Source of the DNA: Ferirhizobium litorale
Lineage (GTDB): Bacteria; Pseudomonadota; Alphaproteobacteria; Rhizobiales; Rhizobiaceae
Direction of reading: 5' to 3'
Length of the DNA stretch: 64,000 nt
Assembly (NCBI GenBank): GCA_030028905.1
Contig: JALDYZ010000001.1
Coordinates: 186,001-250,000 of the forward strand
Positions within the stretch are counted from its first letter, which is position 1. The number at the start of each line of letters is the position of its first letter. Position numbers and translations under genes: made by a program. The notes beneath the pieces are model-generated. The model worked only from the letters and a program-made list of their open reading frames with translations. It was not told where the DNA came from and did not search any database. This document shows positions 1-9,711 of the stretch, one piece after another.

Positions 1-1273
1 CGGCGATATCGCCGAATGTATCGACGAGATCGTCCATCGTGTCCGGCGCATAGTAGTTGCCCGAGCTGGCGCAGTACTGCAGTAGCGACTTGCCCTTGTC
101 CGGGGCCATGAAGGCGACCGAGAAGATCTGGATGCCATTGGCCTTGGCAGCTTCGCATTCATCGCGCACGTCGTCGTCAATGCTCGCGTTCCACTTGCTG
201 CTGTTGCCGGTCATTTCACCGTCGGTCATCAGGACGATGTAGCGCGAGAACTTTGCGTTGTCCTTGGCCTTGTGGGCCTTGGTTTCCGTATCGGAACCGT
301 CCTCTTTTACCGTCAGTGCCTTGTTTGCGGCCTTCATCGCGCCGGTGGCATTGGTGCCGCCCGTCGGCTTGTAGGGCAGGTTGGCCACATAGGAACGCGC
401 GTCCGTCGTGCCCCAGTTCACCGCCTTCGCAGTCTGCGTGGAGTCGGTGTAGGAAACCGCGCCGACGCGAATGAGGCTGTTTTCCTCGTTCTTCTCGTCC
501 AGCATCGTGAAGAGCGATTTTGCGGCCGTCTGCAGGGCCTCGATCTTGCGCGTGTAGCAGGGGCTCGTCGAATAGGGATCAGGCCATTTCGCGGAGTTGT
601 AGTTGTCGCACTTGTTCTTGTCCGGGTTCAGCTTTTCAGTCACGAAGGACATCGAGCCGGAACGGTCGAGCACCAGGTACATGGAGATCGGGTTCTTCGT
701 TTCGGTCGAGCTTTCTGCGCCACTGGCGACGCCGACCTGGCCGGCAGCCGCCGTGGAAACGCCGGCCGATCGGGCCGAGGCGTCACCGGTGCTGCTGTCT
801 GCGGATTCTCCACCGAAGGTCGTAAGCAGCAACTGCGTCAGGCTGTTATAGGGGACGTCGAGCTTGACGCTGACCTGGACGTCGTACTTCTTCCCGGTCT
901 TGCCGAAGGGTGTCTCCGTGACGTTGACGCTCGCGCCTTCGCGGAACTTCTGTTCGCGAGCGGCCCGATCAGCCTCGGTCTCGTTGGCTTCGAGCGTGCC
1001 AGTAATCTGGCCCGCCAGGAAGTCCTTGGCGACTTCCTTGGCCTGTTCATGCGTCGCACCCTTGGTCGTCAGCGCCGAGGCAGCGGCGAGCGCCGCGGAG
1101 TCGGCTGCATCCTGAAGCAGCGCCTTCTTCTGGGCCAGGTTGGCCAGATCCATTGCCACACCGCCTGCTGCCAGAACAACTGGCAGTGCTAATGCAGTCA
1201 TGATGGCGAAATTACCCGCTTCATCGCGCAGCAACCGCCGTAGTCCCTTTTTTTCAGAGGTCTTGATCATCAT
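1..1273 (-). CDS. TadG-like pilus-associated protein with von Willebrand factor A domain (3' end outside window)
   Basis: Reading the minus strand from the ATG at 1273 gives an open frame to the window edge (about 424 residues, C-terminus missing). A basic N-terminus (MMIKTSEKKGLRRLL) is followed by a hydrophobic segment at about 21-42 and an alanine-rich helix at 45-68, the pattern of TadE/TadG-like Flp pilus assembly proteins. A vWA domain begins near residue 195: the metal-binding DxSxS motif is DRSGS at 203-207, and a later TDGEMTGN matches the second vWA motif. Family knowledge suggests an inner-membrane-anchored protein with a metal-dependent adhesion domain in the periplasm or outside. 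No tad/cpa locus is visible in the window, so it may be one of the stand-alone TadG-like proteins common in rhizobia. It lies downstream of the transglutaminase operon in the same direction, after a 224-base gap. Confidence 0.85.
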   Translation of the reverse strand, partial: MMIKTSEKKGLRRLLRDEAGNFAIMTALALPVVLAAGGVAMDLANLAQKKALLQDAADSAALAAASALTTKGATHEQAKEVAKDFLAGQITGTLEANETEADRAAREQKFREGASVNVTETPFGKTGKKYDVQVSVKLDVPYNSLTQLLLTTFGGESADSSTGDASARSAGVSTAAAGQVGVASGAESSTETKNPISMYLVLDRSGSMSFVTEKLNPDKNKCDNYNSAKWPDPYSTSPCYTRKIEALQTAAKSLFTMLDEKNEENSLIRVGAVSYTDSTQTAKAVNWGTTDARSYVANLPYKPTGGTNATGAMKAANKALTVKEDGSDTETKAHKAKDNAKFSRYIVLMTDGEMTGNSSKWNASIDDDVRDECEAAKANGIQIFSVAFMAPDKGKSLLQYCASSGNYYAPDTMDDLVDTFGDIA

Positions 1274-1497
1274 GTTCACCCCACCGGCTCCAAAAACTAA
1301 TGGGCATGATCTCTAACGCATCGGATTTACCCGGCGGTTTACACAAACGGTTGCATTTTATGCATCCGGTTTTTTGCAGTTCTACTTGGGGAAAATTGCG
1401 CTCGTCGCTGTCTCATTTTGGGAGATTGGCAAGAAATGGGACAGTCCGCCGGGCAGGCGTTTCGAATTCGCGCATATTCGCAAGGGCGCAGGGTCCG

Positions 1498-2373
1498 CTA
1501 GACGGGGATCACGTCCACGGCCTGTTCCAGCGCCTGGCTGCCGTAGCTCTTCACGACTCCGATAACGGGTGCAACGTCAGAATAATCACGACCATGGGCG
1601 ACGACAATGTGGTCGACGCCGGCGGGCATGTCGTTGGTCGGATCGAGTTCGATCCAGCCGGTCACGTCGCCGCACCAGACCCGCACCCAGGCATGCATGG
1701 CATCCGCGCCTCCCAACCGCTCCTTGCCGGGCGGGGGAATTGTCCGCAGGAAGCCGCTCACATAGCCGGCCGGAACACCCAGGCTTCGCAGCCCTGAAAT
1801 CATGATGTGGGTGAAGTCCTGGCAGACGCCTCGCCTGAGTTCGAAAGCCTGCTGCGGAGTGGTGTCGACCTCGGTCGCCTCGCCGTCATAGACGAAGTCG
1901 TCATGGATGCGCTTGCAGAGAGCCGTGGCAATCTGGAGGATGGTCATCCTTGGCGCTGCGACTTCGCTTGCGTAGGCGGCGATGGCCGCATCCTCCGGGA
2001 TTCGCGGACTTGCCCCTAGGAAGTGATGGGGCGAATTCGCTTCCAGCGACCAGTAGTTGTTGATCTCCACCGGAAGGCTTTTGAGCAATGGCGAGAAATC
2101 GGCCGTCATCGACTGTCCTTCCACCTGCACGCGGGCCTGCATGCGGATGTCGAGCGTTTCGTGAGGTGCCCTCAGGAAAACGGAGGCGACTGCGTGGTTG
2201 AAAAAATCCATGAAGGTCGTCTGTTCGTCCGGCGCGGGAGAAACCTGAAGCGAGCCAGCAACGAGACGCTGGCGCCCCGGCAGGGTCATCGGCATCACCC
2301 GGATCATGTGGCGCGCACCGGTTGCCGGGGTGTCATAGGCGTATCCCATGTGCAGCGAGAGATCGTAGAGCAT
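1498..2373 (-). CDS. transglutaminase-like cysteine peptidase-fold protein
   Basis: 291 aa. The N-terminal part matches the beta-rich region typical of bacterial transglutaminase-like proteins; the core shows the Cys-His-Asp triad as C184 (RRGVCQDF), H227 (DAMHAWV) and D244 (ELDPTND). No signal peptide is seen, so it is probably cytoplasmic. The start ATG at 2373 lies 4 bases beyond the stop of the upstream ATP-grasp/alpha-E gene, so it is the last gene of a three-gene operon. Family knowledge: such proteins act as papain-like peptidases or amide-bond-forming enzymes, and their pairing with ATP-grasp/alpha-E proteins has been predicted to reflect a peptide-tagging or peptide-ligation system. 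The substrate is unknown. Confidence 0.9.
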   Translation of the reverse strand: MLYDLSLHMGYAYDTPATGARHMIRVMPMTLPGRQRLVAGSLQVSPAPDEQTTFMDFFNHAVASVFLRAPHETLDIRMQARVQVEGQSMTADFSPLLKSLPVEINNYWSLEANSPHHFLGASPRIPEDAAIAAYASEVAAPRMTILQIATALCKRIHDDFVYDGEATEVDTTPQQAFELRRGVCQDFTHIMISGLRSLGVPAGYVSGFLRTIPPPGKERLGGADAMHAWVRVWCGDVTGWIELDPTNDMPAGVDHIVVAHGRDYSDVAPVIGVVKSYGSQALEQAVDVIPV

Positions 2374-2377
2374 CGCG

Positions 2378-4792
2378 TTATCCGAGATAGGTGCGGGCGA
2401 TCATGTCGGAAAGACCGTAGAGGTCCTGTTCGAGCTGTTGGTAGACCTGCGGGGTCATCATTTCCGGCGTCAGGACGGCAAGGCCCGAATGAACCCGCAT
2501 CGTCTCGCGACGGAACGGCGACATCTGGCCATTGACGACGGCGTTCGGCAGTTGCTCGACCTCGTTGCGGATCTCGTTCAGCTGGTAAAGGATTGAGCGC
2601 GGGTTGAGCGGATCCAGCGCCAGAAGGTCGGTGACCGTCAGGTGCGCGGTGCTGACGTTGTAGCGGCGGCGGTGGGTCATGACGCTGTCGCCGACTTCCA
2701 GCAGCATGTCGAGGGCGCCGTCGGGGGCATCATGGGCCGAAAGTCGGCCAAGCAGGCGAGTCATGTGCAGGCCGCGCTCCAGGTAGCGCCCGATCGACAG
2801 GAACCGCCAGCCGGTGAACCGGTACATGTTTTCGTGCACGAGACCGGCAAAGCCCGCGAGCTTGCGCAGCAGGATCGTCATCGCGTGGGTGGCGTCGTCT
2901 CCGGGTTGCACATGCTCGTGGAAGCGGCGCGCCGTCTTGGCGAGATCGGTCAAGGCCAACCAGCCATCCGGGGAAAAGCGGTCGCGGATATTGCTCGCCG
3001 AATAGACGGCGCTGTCGATGTTGATGAGGAGGTTTTCCGGCACGCCGGTCGCAGTGTCGATATCGAGAGCGGCGAGATAGTCGGTTACGTCCGCCAGCAG
3101 CGGCTGGTTGGGATCGGCTGCCTCCGCGTAGCGACCATGCCAGGCCCGCAGGATGCGCAGCGCCCCCTCGGAGCGTTCGATGTATCGTCCGAGCCAGAAG
3201 AGATTGTCGGCAGCGCGGCTCGGCAGGTTTTCCGGCATCGAACGGCTGAAATGATCTTCGGTCGGCAGCAGGGTGGCGCGCTCGACCGGTTTGTCGCTGA
3301 CGATCCAGACGTCGGCGGCCCGTCCACCGGCCTGCATGGCGATTGCCGCGACATCATCGCCGCTGCCGATACGGGCAAACCCGCCCGGCATGATTTCCCA
3401 GCCGTCCTCGGTGCGGGCGGCAAAGACGCGCAGGCTCATCGGGCGGGGCGCGAGCACACCGTCGACCATGACGGGCGTGGTCGAAAGCGTAACCGCCTCC
3501 TGACCGACCAGCCGCGCGCCATCGCGCTGCAGCCGCTCGGTCAGGGGACATTCGTTTACACCGACCGGAGCCGAGCCCAGCACCGACTGGCCGTTGTCGT
3601 CGAAGAAGGGTAGGCAGGAATAGGCCGGGCCGATGACCATCCTGTCGATATTGGCAAGCACATGCGCGCGTTCGCTCTCCTGCCCGCACCACCAGGTGGC
3701 GATCGACGGCAGCAGGAGATCCTCGCCGCGCAGGTGGCGACTGATGGCCGGAAGGAAGGCGAGCAGCGCGCGGGTTTCGAGGATGCCGGAGCCGAGGGCA
3801 TTGACGATGGTCAACGCCTTGCCACGCAGCGCCTCGACCATTCCGGGCGTGCCGATATGGGAGGATTGGTTCAGTTCGAGGGGATCCGCGTAGACGGAAT
3901 CGAGGCGGCGCCAGAGGACGCTGATGGGTTTCAGGCCGGCGACCGTGCGCACCATCACATGGCCGTTGACGACGGCCAGATCCTCGCCCTCCAGCAGCAT
4001 GAAACCGAGATAGCGGGCGATATAGGCGTGTTCGTAGTAGGTCTCGTTGCCGATACCCGGCGTCAACACCGCAATTCGATCGTCCTCGCTGTGCTTGCGG
4101 CTTTGAAGCGCATCGCGAAAGGCGCCGAAGAACGAGGCCAGCCGGTGTACATGGGTTTCGGCATAGATGTCGGAGAAGGCGCGCGTCGTCGCTACCCGGT
4201 TTTCCAGGGCAAAGCCCGCACCGGATGGCGCCTGGGTGCGATCGGCGAGCACCCACCAGTTGCCGTCAGGACCTCGGCCGACCTCGAATGAACAGAAATG
4301 CAGATAGTGCCCGCTCACCGGCTTCACGCCAACCAGCGGTCGCAGGAACTCGGGATTGGCGGCGATCAGCGCCGGCGGCAGGATACCCTCCTCGACAAGA
4401 CGCGCTTCGCCATAGATGTCCGCGACGATCGACTCGAGAAGGTCGGCGCGCTGCACCAATCCTGCGGCCAGCGTCTTCCATTCGTCTTCGGCGATCAGCA
4501 CCGGGATGTGTGAAATCGGCCAGCTCCGTTCGCCGCCCTCTCCGCCATAGGCACGATAGAAGACGCCGGCGTCGCGCAGGTAGCGGTCCGCGCGGATGAA
4601 GCGTTCGGACAGCTCCTCGGGGCTCATGGCGCCAAGCCGGTCGATCAGTAGTTGCCAGACGGGTTTGATGACGCCGCTGGCGTCGATCATTTCGTCGGCC
4701 ACCCCCGGCAACGCCGAATACGCTGCGGCCGGCCCGTTACCGAGGCCAGCCTCATCAATCGTCATGCGTCCCGCCGCCGGTTTCTTCGTCAT
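2378..4792 (-). CDS. circularly permuted ATP-grasp and alpha-E fusion protein
   Basis: 804 aa. About residues 60-480 carry a circularly permuted ATP-grasp domain (DUF404/DUF407 type), recognisable from AEDEWKTLAAGLVQRADLLE, DRTQAPSGAGFALENR, TPGIGNETYYEHAYIARYLG and LWRRLDSVYADPLEL. From about residue 505 (NLPSRAADNLFWLGRYIERS) to the end is an alpha-E (DUF403) helical domain. In many bacteria the two halves are separate genes; here they form one chain. The predicted activity is ATP-dependent amide-bond formation, from the fold only. It starts 6 bases after the DUF2126 protein stop and ends 4 bases before the next transglutaminase, so the three are very probably co-transcribed and work together. 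Confidence 0.92.
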   Translation of the reverse strand: MTKKPAAGRMTIDEAGLGNGPAAAYSALPGVADEMIDASGVIKPVWQLLIDRLGAMSPEELSERFIRADRYLRDAGVFYRAYGGEGGERSWPISHIPVLIAEDEWKTLAAGLVQRADLLESIVADIYGEARLVEEGILPPALIAANPEFLRPLVGVKPVSGHYLHFCSFEVGRGPDGNWWVLADRTQAPSGAGFALENRVATTRAFSDIYAETHVHRLASFFGAFRDALQSRKHSEDDRIAVLTPGIGNETYYEHAYIARYLGFMLLEGEDLAVVNGHVMVRTVAGLKPISVLWRRLDSVYADPLELNQSSHIGTPGMVEALRGKALTIVNALGSGILETRALLAFLPAISRHLRGEDLLLPSIATWWCGQESERAHVLANIDRMVIGPAYSCLPFFDDNGQSVLGSAPVGVNECPLTERLQRDGARLVGQEAVTLSTTPVMVDGVLAPRPMSLRVFAARTEDGWEIMPGGFARIGSGDDVAAIAMQAGGRAADVWIVSDKPVERATLLPTEDHFSRSMPENLPSRAADNLFWLGRYIERSEGALRILRAWHGRYAEAADPNQPLLADVTDYLAALDIDTATGVPENLLINIDSAVYSASNIRDRFSPDGWLALTDLAKTARRFHEHVQPGDDATHAMTILLRKLAGFAGLVHENMYRFTGWRFLSIGRYLERGLHMTRLLGRLSAHDAPDGALDMLLEVGDSVMTHRRRYNVSTAHLTVTDLLALDPLNPRSILYQLNEIRNEVEQLPNAVVNGQMSPFRRETMRVHSGLAVLTPEMMTPQVYQQLEQDLYGLSDMIARTYLG

Positions 4793-4798
4793 CGATCC

Positions 4799-7700
4799 TC
4801 AAGTTCCTCGGGGTCGCCGCAAGTCGAGCGTCAGCGGGAACTCCGCCAAAGCATTTTCTGTGTGAAGCACGTAGCTGCCGGGAGTGTGCCCCCAAGGCTC
4901 GAAGCGGGCAAGCCTTCGCGCTTCCGCTTCGTTGCCGTTCACAGGAAAGGTGTCGTAGTTGCGGCCGCCGGGGTGGGCCACATGATAGACGCAGCCGCCG
5001 ATCGGGCGATTGGACCAGGTATCGTAGATGTCGAAGGTGAGGGGCGTGTTCACCGGCAGCGCCGGATGCAGACCGGCTGCCGGTTGCCATGCCTTGTAGC
5101 GAACACCAGCGACCGTTACTCCCGCCTGGCCGGTTGCGGTCAACGGCACGGCGCGGCCATTGCAGGCAACCTTGTAGCGCTCTGAGTTGCCGGCTTCGAG
5201 CCGCACCTGCAGCCGCTCGACGGAGGAATCGACGTAGCGCACCGTTCCCCCGATGGCGCCCTGTTCACCCATGACGTGCCAGGGCTCCAGCGCCTGGCGC
5301 AGTTCCAGCTTGGCTCCCTCGTATTCGACCTCGCCGCAGAAGGGGAAGCGAAATTCCAGCTGGGCGGCGAACCATTCGGGGCGGAAGTCGAAGCCGTGTT
5401 CGCGCAGGTCCCGAAGCACCTCGAGGAAGTCCTGCCAGACGAAATGCGGCAACATGAAGCGGTCGTGCAGGGTCGTTCCCCAGCGCACGAAGCTGCCTTC
5501 TCCCGGATTGCGCCAGAAACGGGCGATCAGCGCCCGCACGAGTAGTTGCTGCGCAAGCGACATCCGCGCATTCGGCGGCATTTCGAAACCGCGGAACTCG
5601 ACAAGACCGAGACGGCCTGTCGGACCGTCCGGCGAGAACAGCTTGTCGATGCAGATCTCGGCGCGATGGGTATTGCCGGTCACGTCCACGAGCAGGTTGC
5701 GGAACAGCCGGTCGACCAGCCAGGGAAGTGGCGGCGTGCCCTGGCCAGGCAACGGCACCTGGGCCAGGGCGATCTCGAGTTCGTAGAGGCTGTCGTGACG
5801 GGCCTCGTCGATGCGCGGCGCCTGGCTGGTCGGGCCGATGAACAGGCCGGAGAAGAGATAGGAGAGCGACGGGTGGCGCTGCCAGTGAAGCACCAGGCTC
5901 TTCAACAGGTCTGGTCGGCGCAGGAACGGACTGTCCGATGGCCTGGCGCCGCCAACCACGACATGGTTGCCGCCACCTGTGCCGGTGTGCCGTCCGTCGA
6001 TGAGGAACTTGTCGGCGCCGAGGCGCTCCTGCCGGGCTTCCTCGTAGACGGCGGTGGTGATGTCGACGCAATCCTGCCAGCGGGAGGCCGGATGAATGTT
6101 GACCTCGATCACGCCGGGGTCGGGCGCGACCCGGATGACGTTGATGCGCTCGTCCTGCGGCGGCGCATAGCCTTCGATGTGGACCGGAAGACCAAGCGCC
6201 GTCGCCGCCCGCTCGACCGAGGCGATGAGTTCGAGATACTCTTCGATGCTGGTCGTCGGCGGCATGAATACCGAAAGCCGGCCCTCGCGGGGTTCGACGC
6301 TCAGCGCGGTCCTGACCTCTCCCTCGATGTCGCCGATGGTCTGCTCTACGATCGTCTGCTGATCGGTGGTGTCGGCCTGGAAGGAAGCCGCCTGCTGGGG
6401 GCGAGATTTTTCCTCGACGAAATCCGGCAGGTCGCCGCGCGGAACGGACGGATCGACCGGATTGATGTAGGGATATTGCGAAGGCGGGATATGCGGCAGC
6501 GATCCAAGCGGAAGCCGATAGCCGACGGGGCTGTCGCCGGGGACGAGAAAGATCCGCCCGCGGCGTGTGTTCCACTTCTCGCTGATCCACCGGCGATCTG
6601 TCGCACGCGCATTCCAGGCCTGCACCGGCAGCACGTAGCCCGTCGGTTCGGTCAGGCCGCGCTCGAACACCCGCGCCATGCGCAGGCGCTCCTCGGGATC
6701 TTTCAGTTTGGAGTTTGACGGATCGACGTTGTCGGGAAGGTTCCCCTCCTTGAGCAGCCACTCGCCGGGATCCTCGTAGGCGGGCACGACCATGTCGGCG
6801 GCGATGTCGAGTTCGCCGGCAATGGCAGTCAGCAGTTGTTCGGCATCGTTCGTCGTCACTCCGTAGTCGTGGTTTTCCTGGGCAACAAGGGCCGGATCGG
6901 ACCACACGGGCAAGCCGTCCTTGCGCCAGTAGAGCGAAAAGGTCCAGCGCGGCAGTGACTCGCCCGGATACCACTTGCCCTGGCCGTAATGCAGGAAACC
7001 ATTCGGCGCGAAGCGCTCGCGCAGCCGTCGGATAAGATTGTCGGCAAGTTGCCGTTTTGTCGGCCCGACGGCCTCGGTGTTCCATTCCTCCGACTGGAAA
7101 TCGTCGATCGACACGAAGGTCGGCTCGCCACCCATGGTCAGGCGCACGTCCTGCGCCTCGAGTTCCTGGTCAACCCGCTCGCCCAGGGCGTTCAGCGCAT
7201 CCCAGGATTCGTCGGAAAAGGGCTTGGTGATGCGCGGGTGCTCGGCAACGCGCTTCACCTGCATGTCGAAACCGAACTCGGTGCTGGCTTCGCCGAAATA
7301 GCCGCCAGAAATCGGTGCGGCATTGCGATAGTGCGGCGTTGCGGCAAGCGGAATGTGGCTCTCTCCGGTCAGGAGTCCGGAGGTCGGGTCGAGGCCGATC
7401 CAGCCCGCGCCGGGTAGGTAGACCTCTGCCCAGGCATGCAGGTCGGTGAAGTCGACCTCGGTGCCGGTGGGACCATCGAGGGCCTTGAGATCGGGTTTGA
7501 GCTGGATCAGATAACCGGAAACGAAACGTGCCGCCAATCCGAGATGACGCAGGATCTGTACCAGCAGCCAGCTCGTGTCGCGGCAGGAACCGCGCGCTGT
7601 CGCCAGGGTCTCTTCCGGCTCCTGCACGCCGGGCTCCAGGCGGATAACGTAGCCGATGTCCTGCTGGAGGCGGGCGTTGAGCCCGACGATCATGTCAATC

Positions 7701-8122
7701 GTCCGCTGCGGCGAACGGTCGATGCTGTCGAGATAGGCTTGAAGGGCAGGGCCCGCGGGCTCCGGCGTTCGATAGATCGACAGGTCCTCGCGAAGCGTCT
7801 CCGGATAATCGAACGGCCATTCGGTCGAGTCCTCTTCAATGAAGAAGTCGAACGGGTTGTAGACCGTCATGTCGGCAACGAGGTCCACCTCGATCTTCAA
7901 TTCCGTGACCGGATCCGGAAAAACGTAACGGGCGAGGTAGTTGCCGTAGGGATCCTGCTGGAGATTGACGAAGTGGTTGGGCGGCGAAACTTTCAGCGAG
8001 TGGCTGAGCACCCGGGTTTTTGAATGAACCGCCGGTTTCAGCCTTATGATCTGCGGCCCGAGGCGGACTTGTCGGTCATATTTGTAGTGGGTGAGGTGGT
8101 AGATACTTGCTTTGATAGCCAT
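4799..8122 (-). CDS. large transglutaminase-like protein with DUF2126 region
   Basis: 1107 aa from the ATG at 8122 ([19 protein letters not shown]). The frame stays open further upstream, but that stretch (34 residues) does not look like the family. The first 250 residues are a transglutaminase-like domain with C180 (GSCRDTSW), H229 (DLHAWAEVY) and D245 (GLDPTSG). The remainder is the long DUF2126 region (for example [12 protein letters not shown] and [18 protein letters not shown]). It is the first gene of the operon with the cpATP-grasp/alpha-E protein and the second transglutaminase. No signal peptide is visible. The function of the DUF2126 part is not known; conserved linkage to ATP-grasp/alpha-E is the best clue. 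Confidence 0.92.
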   Translation of the reverse strand: MAIKASIYHLTHYKYDRQVRLGPQIIRLKPAVHSKTRVLSHSLKVSPPNHFVNLQQDPYGNYLARYVFPDPVTELKIEVDLVADMTVYNPFDFFIEEDSTEWPFDYPETLREDLSIYRTPEPAGPALQAYLDSIDRSPQRTIDMIVGLNARLQQDIGYVIRLEPGVQEPEETLATARGSCRDTSWLLVQILRHLGLAARFVSGYLIQLKPDLKALDGPTGTEVDFTDLHAWAEVYLPGAGWIGLDPTSGLLTGESHIPLAATPHYRNAAPISGGYFGEASTEFGFDMQVKRVAEHPRITKPFSDESWDALNALGERVDQELEAQDVRLTMGGEPTFVSIDDFQSEEWNTEAVGPTKRQLADNLIRRLRERFAPNGFLHYGQGKWYPGESLPRWTFSLYWRKDGLPVWSDPALVAQENHDYGVTTNDAEQLLTAIAGELDIAADMVVPAYEDPGEWLLKEGNLPDNVDPSNSKLKDPEERLRMARVFERGLTEPTGYVLPVQAWNARATDRRWISEKWNTRRGRIFLVPGDSPVGYRLPLGSLPHIPPSQYPYINPVDPSVPRGDLPDFVEEKSRPQQAASFQADTTDQQTIVEQTIGDIEGEVRTALSVEPREGRLSVFMPPTTSIEEYLELIASVERAATALGLPVHIEGYAPPQDERINVIRVAPDPGVIEVNIHPASRWQDCVDITTAVYEEARQERLGADKFLIDGRHTGTGGGNHVVVGGARPSDSPFLRRPDLLKSLVLHWQRHPSLSYLFSGLFIGPTSQAPRIDEARHDSLYELEIALAQVPLPGQGTPPLPWLVDRLFRNLLVDVTGNTHRAEICIDKLFSPDGPTGRLGLVEFRGFEMPPNARMSLAQQLLVRALIARFWRNPGEGSFVRWGTTLHDRFMLPHFVWQDFLEVLRDLREHGFDFRPEWFAAQLEFRFPFCGEVEYEGAKLELRQALEPWHVMGEQGAIGGTVRYVDSSVERLQVRLEAGNSERYKVACNGRAVPLTATGQAGVTVAGVRYKAWQPAAGLHPALPVNTPLTFDIYDTWSNRPIGGCVYHVAHPGGRNYDTFPVNGNEAEARRLARFEPWGHTPGSYVLHTENALAEFPLTLDLRRPRGT

Positions 8123-8220
8123 TGCGCCTCTTGTCCGGCTTGCATCTCCGGAGCTGTTTTCGCTGTTCCCGGATGAATTGTGTGCAATGCAGCGAAGGAA
8201 AGCAAGCGCGATGACCCGTA

Positions 8221-8243
8221 TCATCGGGGGCTTGCCCCCGATG
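8221..8243. repeat. perfect 11-bp inverted repeat after manC
   Basis: TCATCGGGGGC, two bases, then GCCCCCGATGA. It lies 38 bases downstream of the manC stop (minus strand) and 99 bases upstream of the DUF2126 start. There is no T-run on either side, so if it ends transcription it is not a classical intrinsic terminator. Confidence 0.6.
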
Positions 8244-8280
8244 ATGGCCTCGATGCTGGCGGGATATCACACCCGTTGCG

Positions 8281-9711
8281 TCAGTTGCGTCCGAATTCAT
8301 CCGAGATGCGGATGATGTCGTCTTCGCCGAGGTAGGAACCGGTCTGGACCTCAATCATTTCGAGGAGGATCTTGCCGGGATTGGCGAGACGATGGACCTC
8401 GCCCTGCGGAATATAGACGGACTCGTTTTCACGCAGCATCCGCGTTTCCTTGCCGATCGTGACCTCGGCGGTGCCCTTCACGCAGATCCAGTGCTCGGCG
8501 CGATGGTGGTGCTTCTGCAGCGACAGCTTCTTGTCGGGAAGCACGAACAGGCGCTTCACCTGGAAACGGTCGCCATTGAGGATCGAGGTGTAGCCCCCCC
8601 AGGGGCGATACGACGTCGGATGTGACTGGGTGAGCGCCGCCGTTGCGGGCTTCGATGCGAGCAGCTTGACCAGCGTGCCGACCTGCTGGCTATCCTTCAG
8701 CCTGCCGACATAGACGGCGTCTTCGCTGGCGATCACCGCGACGTCCTCGAGGCCCTGGACCGCCACATGGATGTCGTCCGACATCACCAGCGAGTTGCGG
8801 GTATCGACGAGCGTCGCGTTCTTGGAAGCGACATTGCCGTCGCGATCCTGGGTTCCGAGCTTCCAGATGGAATCCCAGCTGCCGAGATCCGACCACTTTA
8901 TCGGTGTCGGGATCACCGCTGCATTCGCTGTCTTTTCCATAATCGCATAGTCGATGGAAATGTCAGGGCTGCGGGCAAAAGCTTCGCTGTCGAGACGGGT
9001 GAAGTCGAGGTCGTGTGCTGCGTTCGCGGTTGCCTCGTTCGCGGCTTCGAGAACCTCCGGCGCGTGCTGGCGCATGTCCTCGATCAACTGCGCAAGCGGG
9101 AACATGAACATCCCGGAGTTCCAGTAGAAACCGCCCTTGGCGACCATCTGCTCGGCAGTCTCCAGCGGCGGCTTCTCGACGAAGCGCTTGACGCGGTGAG
9201 CGTCTGATTTTTCCAGCTTCTCGCCGATCTCGATGTAACCGTAGCCGGTTGCCGGTTCGGCCGGGGCGATGCCGAAGGTGACGAGCTTGCCGGACAGCGC
9301 GGCGTCGCGGGCGCTACGGATGCAGTCGAAATAGGTGTCGTCGGCAGTGATCTCGTGATCGGAGGCCATGATATGCATGATCGCGTCCCGACCATGAAGG
9401 GCACTGACCGTCGCAGCTGCCGCCGCAACGGCTGCGGCCGTGTTCCGGGCGACCGGCTCGAGAAGGATGGCCGCAAGCGGAATATCGAGAAGACGGGCCT
9501 GCTCGGCAACCAGGAAACGGAATTCCTCATTGGTCACTACAACCGGCGCTTCATAGAGTTCAGTGTCGGAAACGCGTTCCAGCGTGTTCTGGAACAGGGT
9601 CTTGTCACCGATGAATTTGATGAACTGCTTCGGTGCCGTCGCGCGTGACAGCGGCCAAAGACGCGTACCTTTGCCACCGGCCATCACGACGGGAACGATC
9701 TTTGTAGTCAC
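8281..9711 (-). CDS. manC: mannose-1-phosphate guanylyltransferase / mannose-6-phosphate isomerase
   Basis: 476 aa from the GTG at 9711. This start gives MTTKIVPVVMAGGKGTRLWP, has GAGG nine bases upstream, and gives the usual length for the bifunctional family; the open frame continues upstream without family resemblance. The N-terminal nucleotidyltransferase domain has GGKGTRLWPLSR at about 12-23 and FVEKP in the middle. The C-terminal cupin (phosphomannose isomerase type II) holds QKHHHRAEHWICVKGTAEV and ends IRISDEFGRN. It makes GDP-mannose from fructose-6-phosphate/mannose-1-phosphate for polysaccharide and lipopolysaccharide synthesis in the cytoplasm. No other sugar-nucleotide gene is adjacent. 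Confidence 0.93.
   Translation of the reverse strand: MTTKIVPVVMAGGKGTRLWPLSRATAPKQFIKFIGDKTLFQNTLERVSDTELYEAPVVVTNEEFRFLVAEQARLLDIPLAAILLEPVARNTAAAVAAAAATVSALHGRDAIMHIMASDHEITADDTYFDCIRSARDAALSGKLVTFGIAPAEPATGYGYIEIGEKLEKSDAHRVKRFVEKPPLETAEQMVAKGGFYWNSGMFMFPLAQLIEDMRQHAPEVLEAANEATANAAHDLDFTRLDSEAFARSPDISIDYAIMEKTANAAVIPTPIKWSDLGSWDSIWKLGTQDRDGNVASKNATLVDTRNSLVMSDDIHVAVQGLEDVAVIASEDAVYVGRLKDSQQVGTLVKLLASKPATAALTQSHPTSYRPWGGYTSILNGDRFQVKRLFVLPDKKLSLQKHHHRAEHWICVKGTAEVTIGKETRMLRENESVYIPQGEVHRLANPGKILLEMIEVQTGSYLGEDDIIRISDEFGRN

Noticed and set aside
5265..7085. 606-codon minus frame inside the DUF2126 gene
   Set aside because: Arginine-rich shadow of the real frame, which has transglutaminase and DUF2126 motifs.
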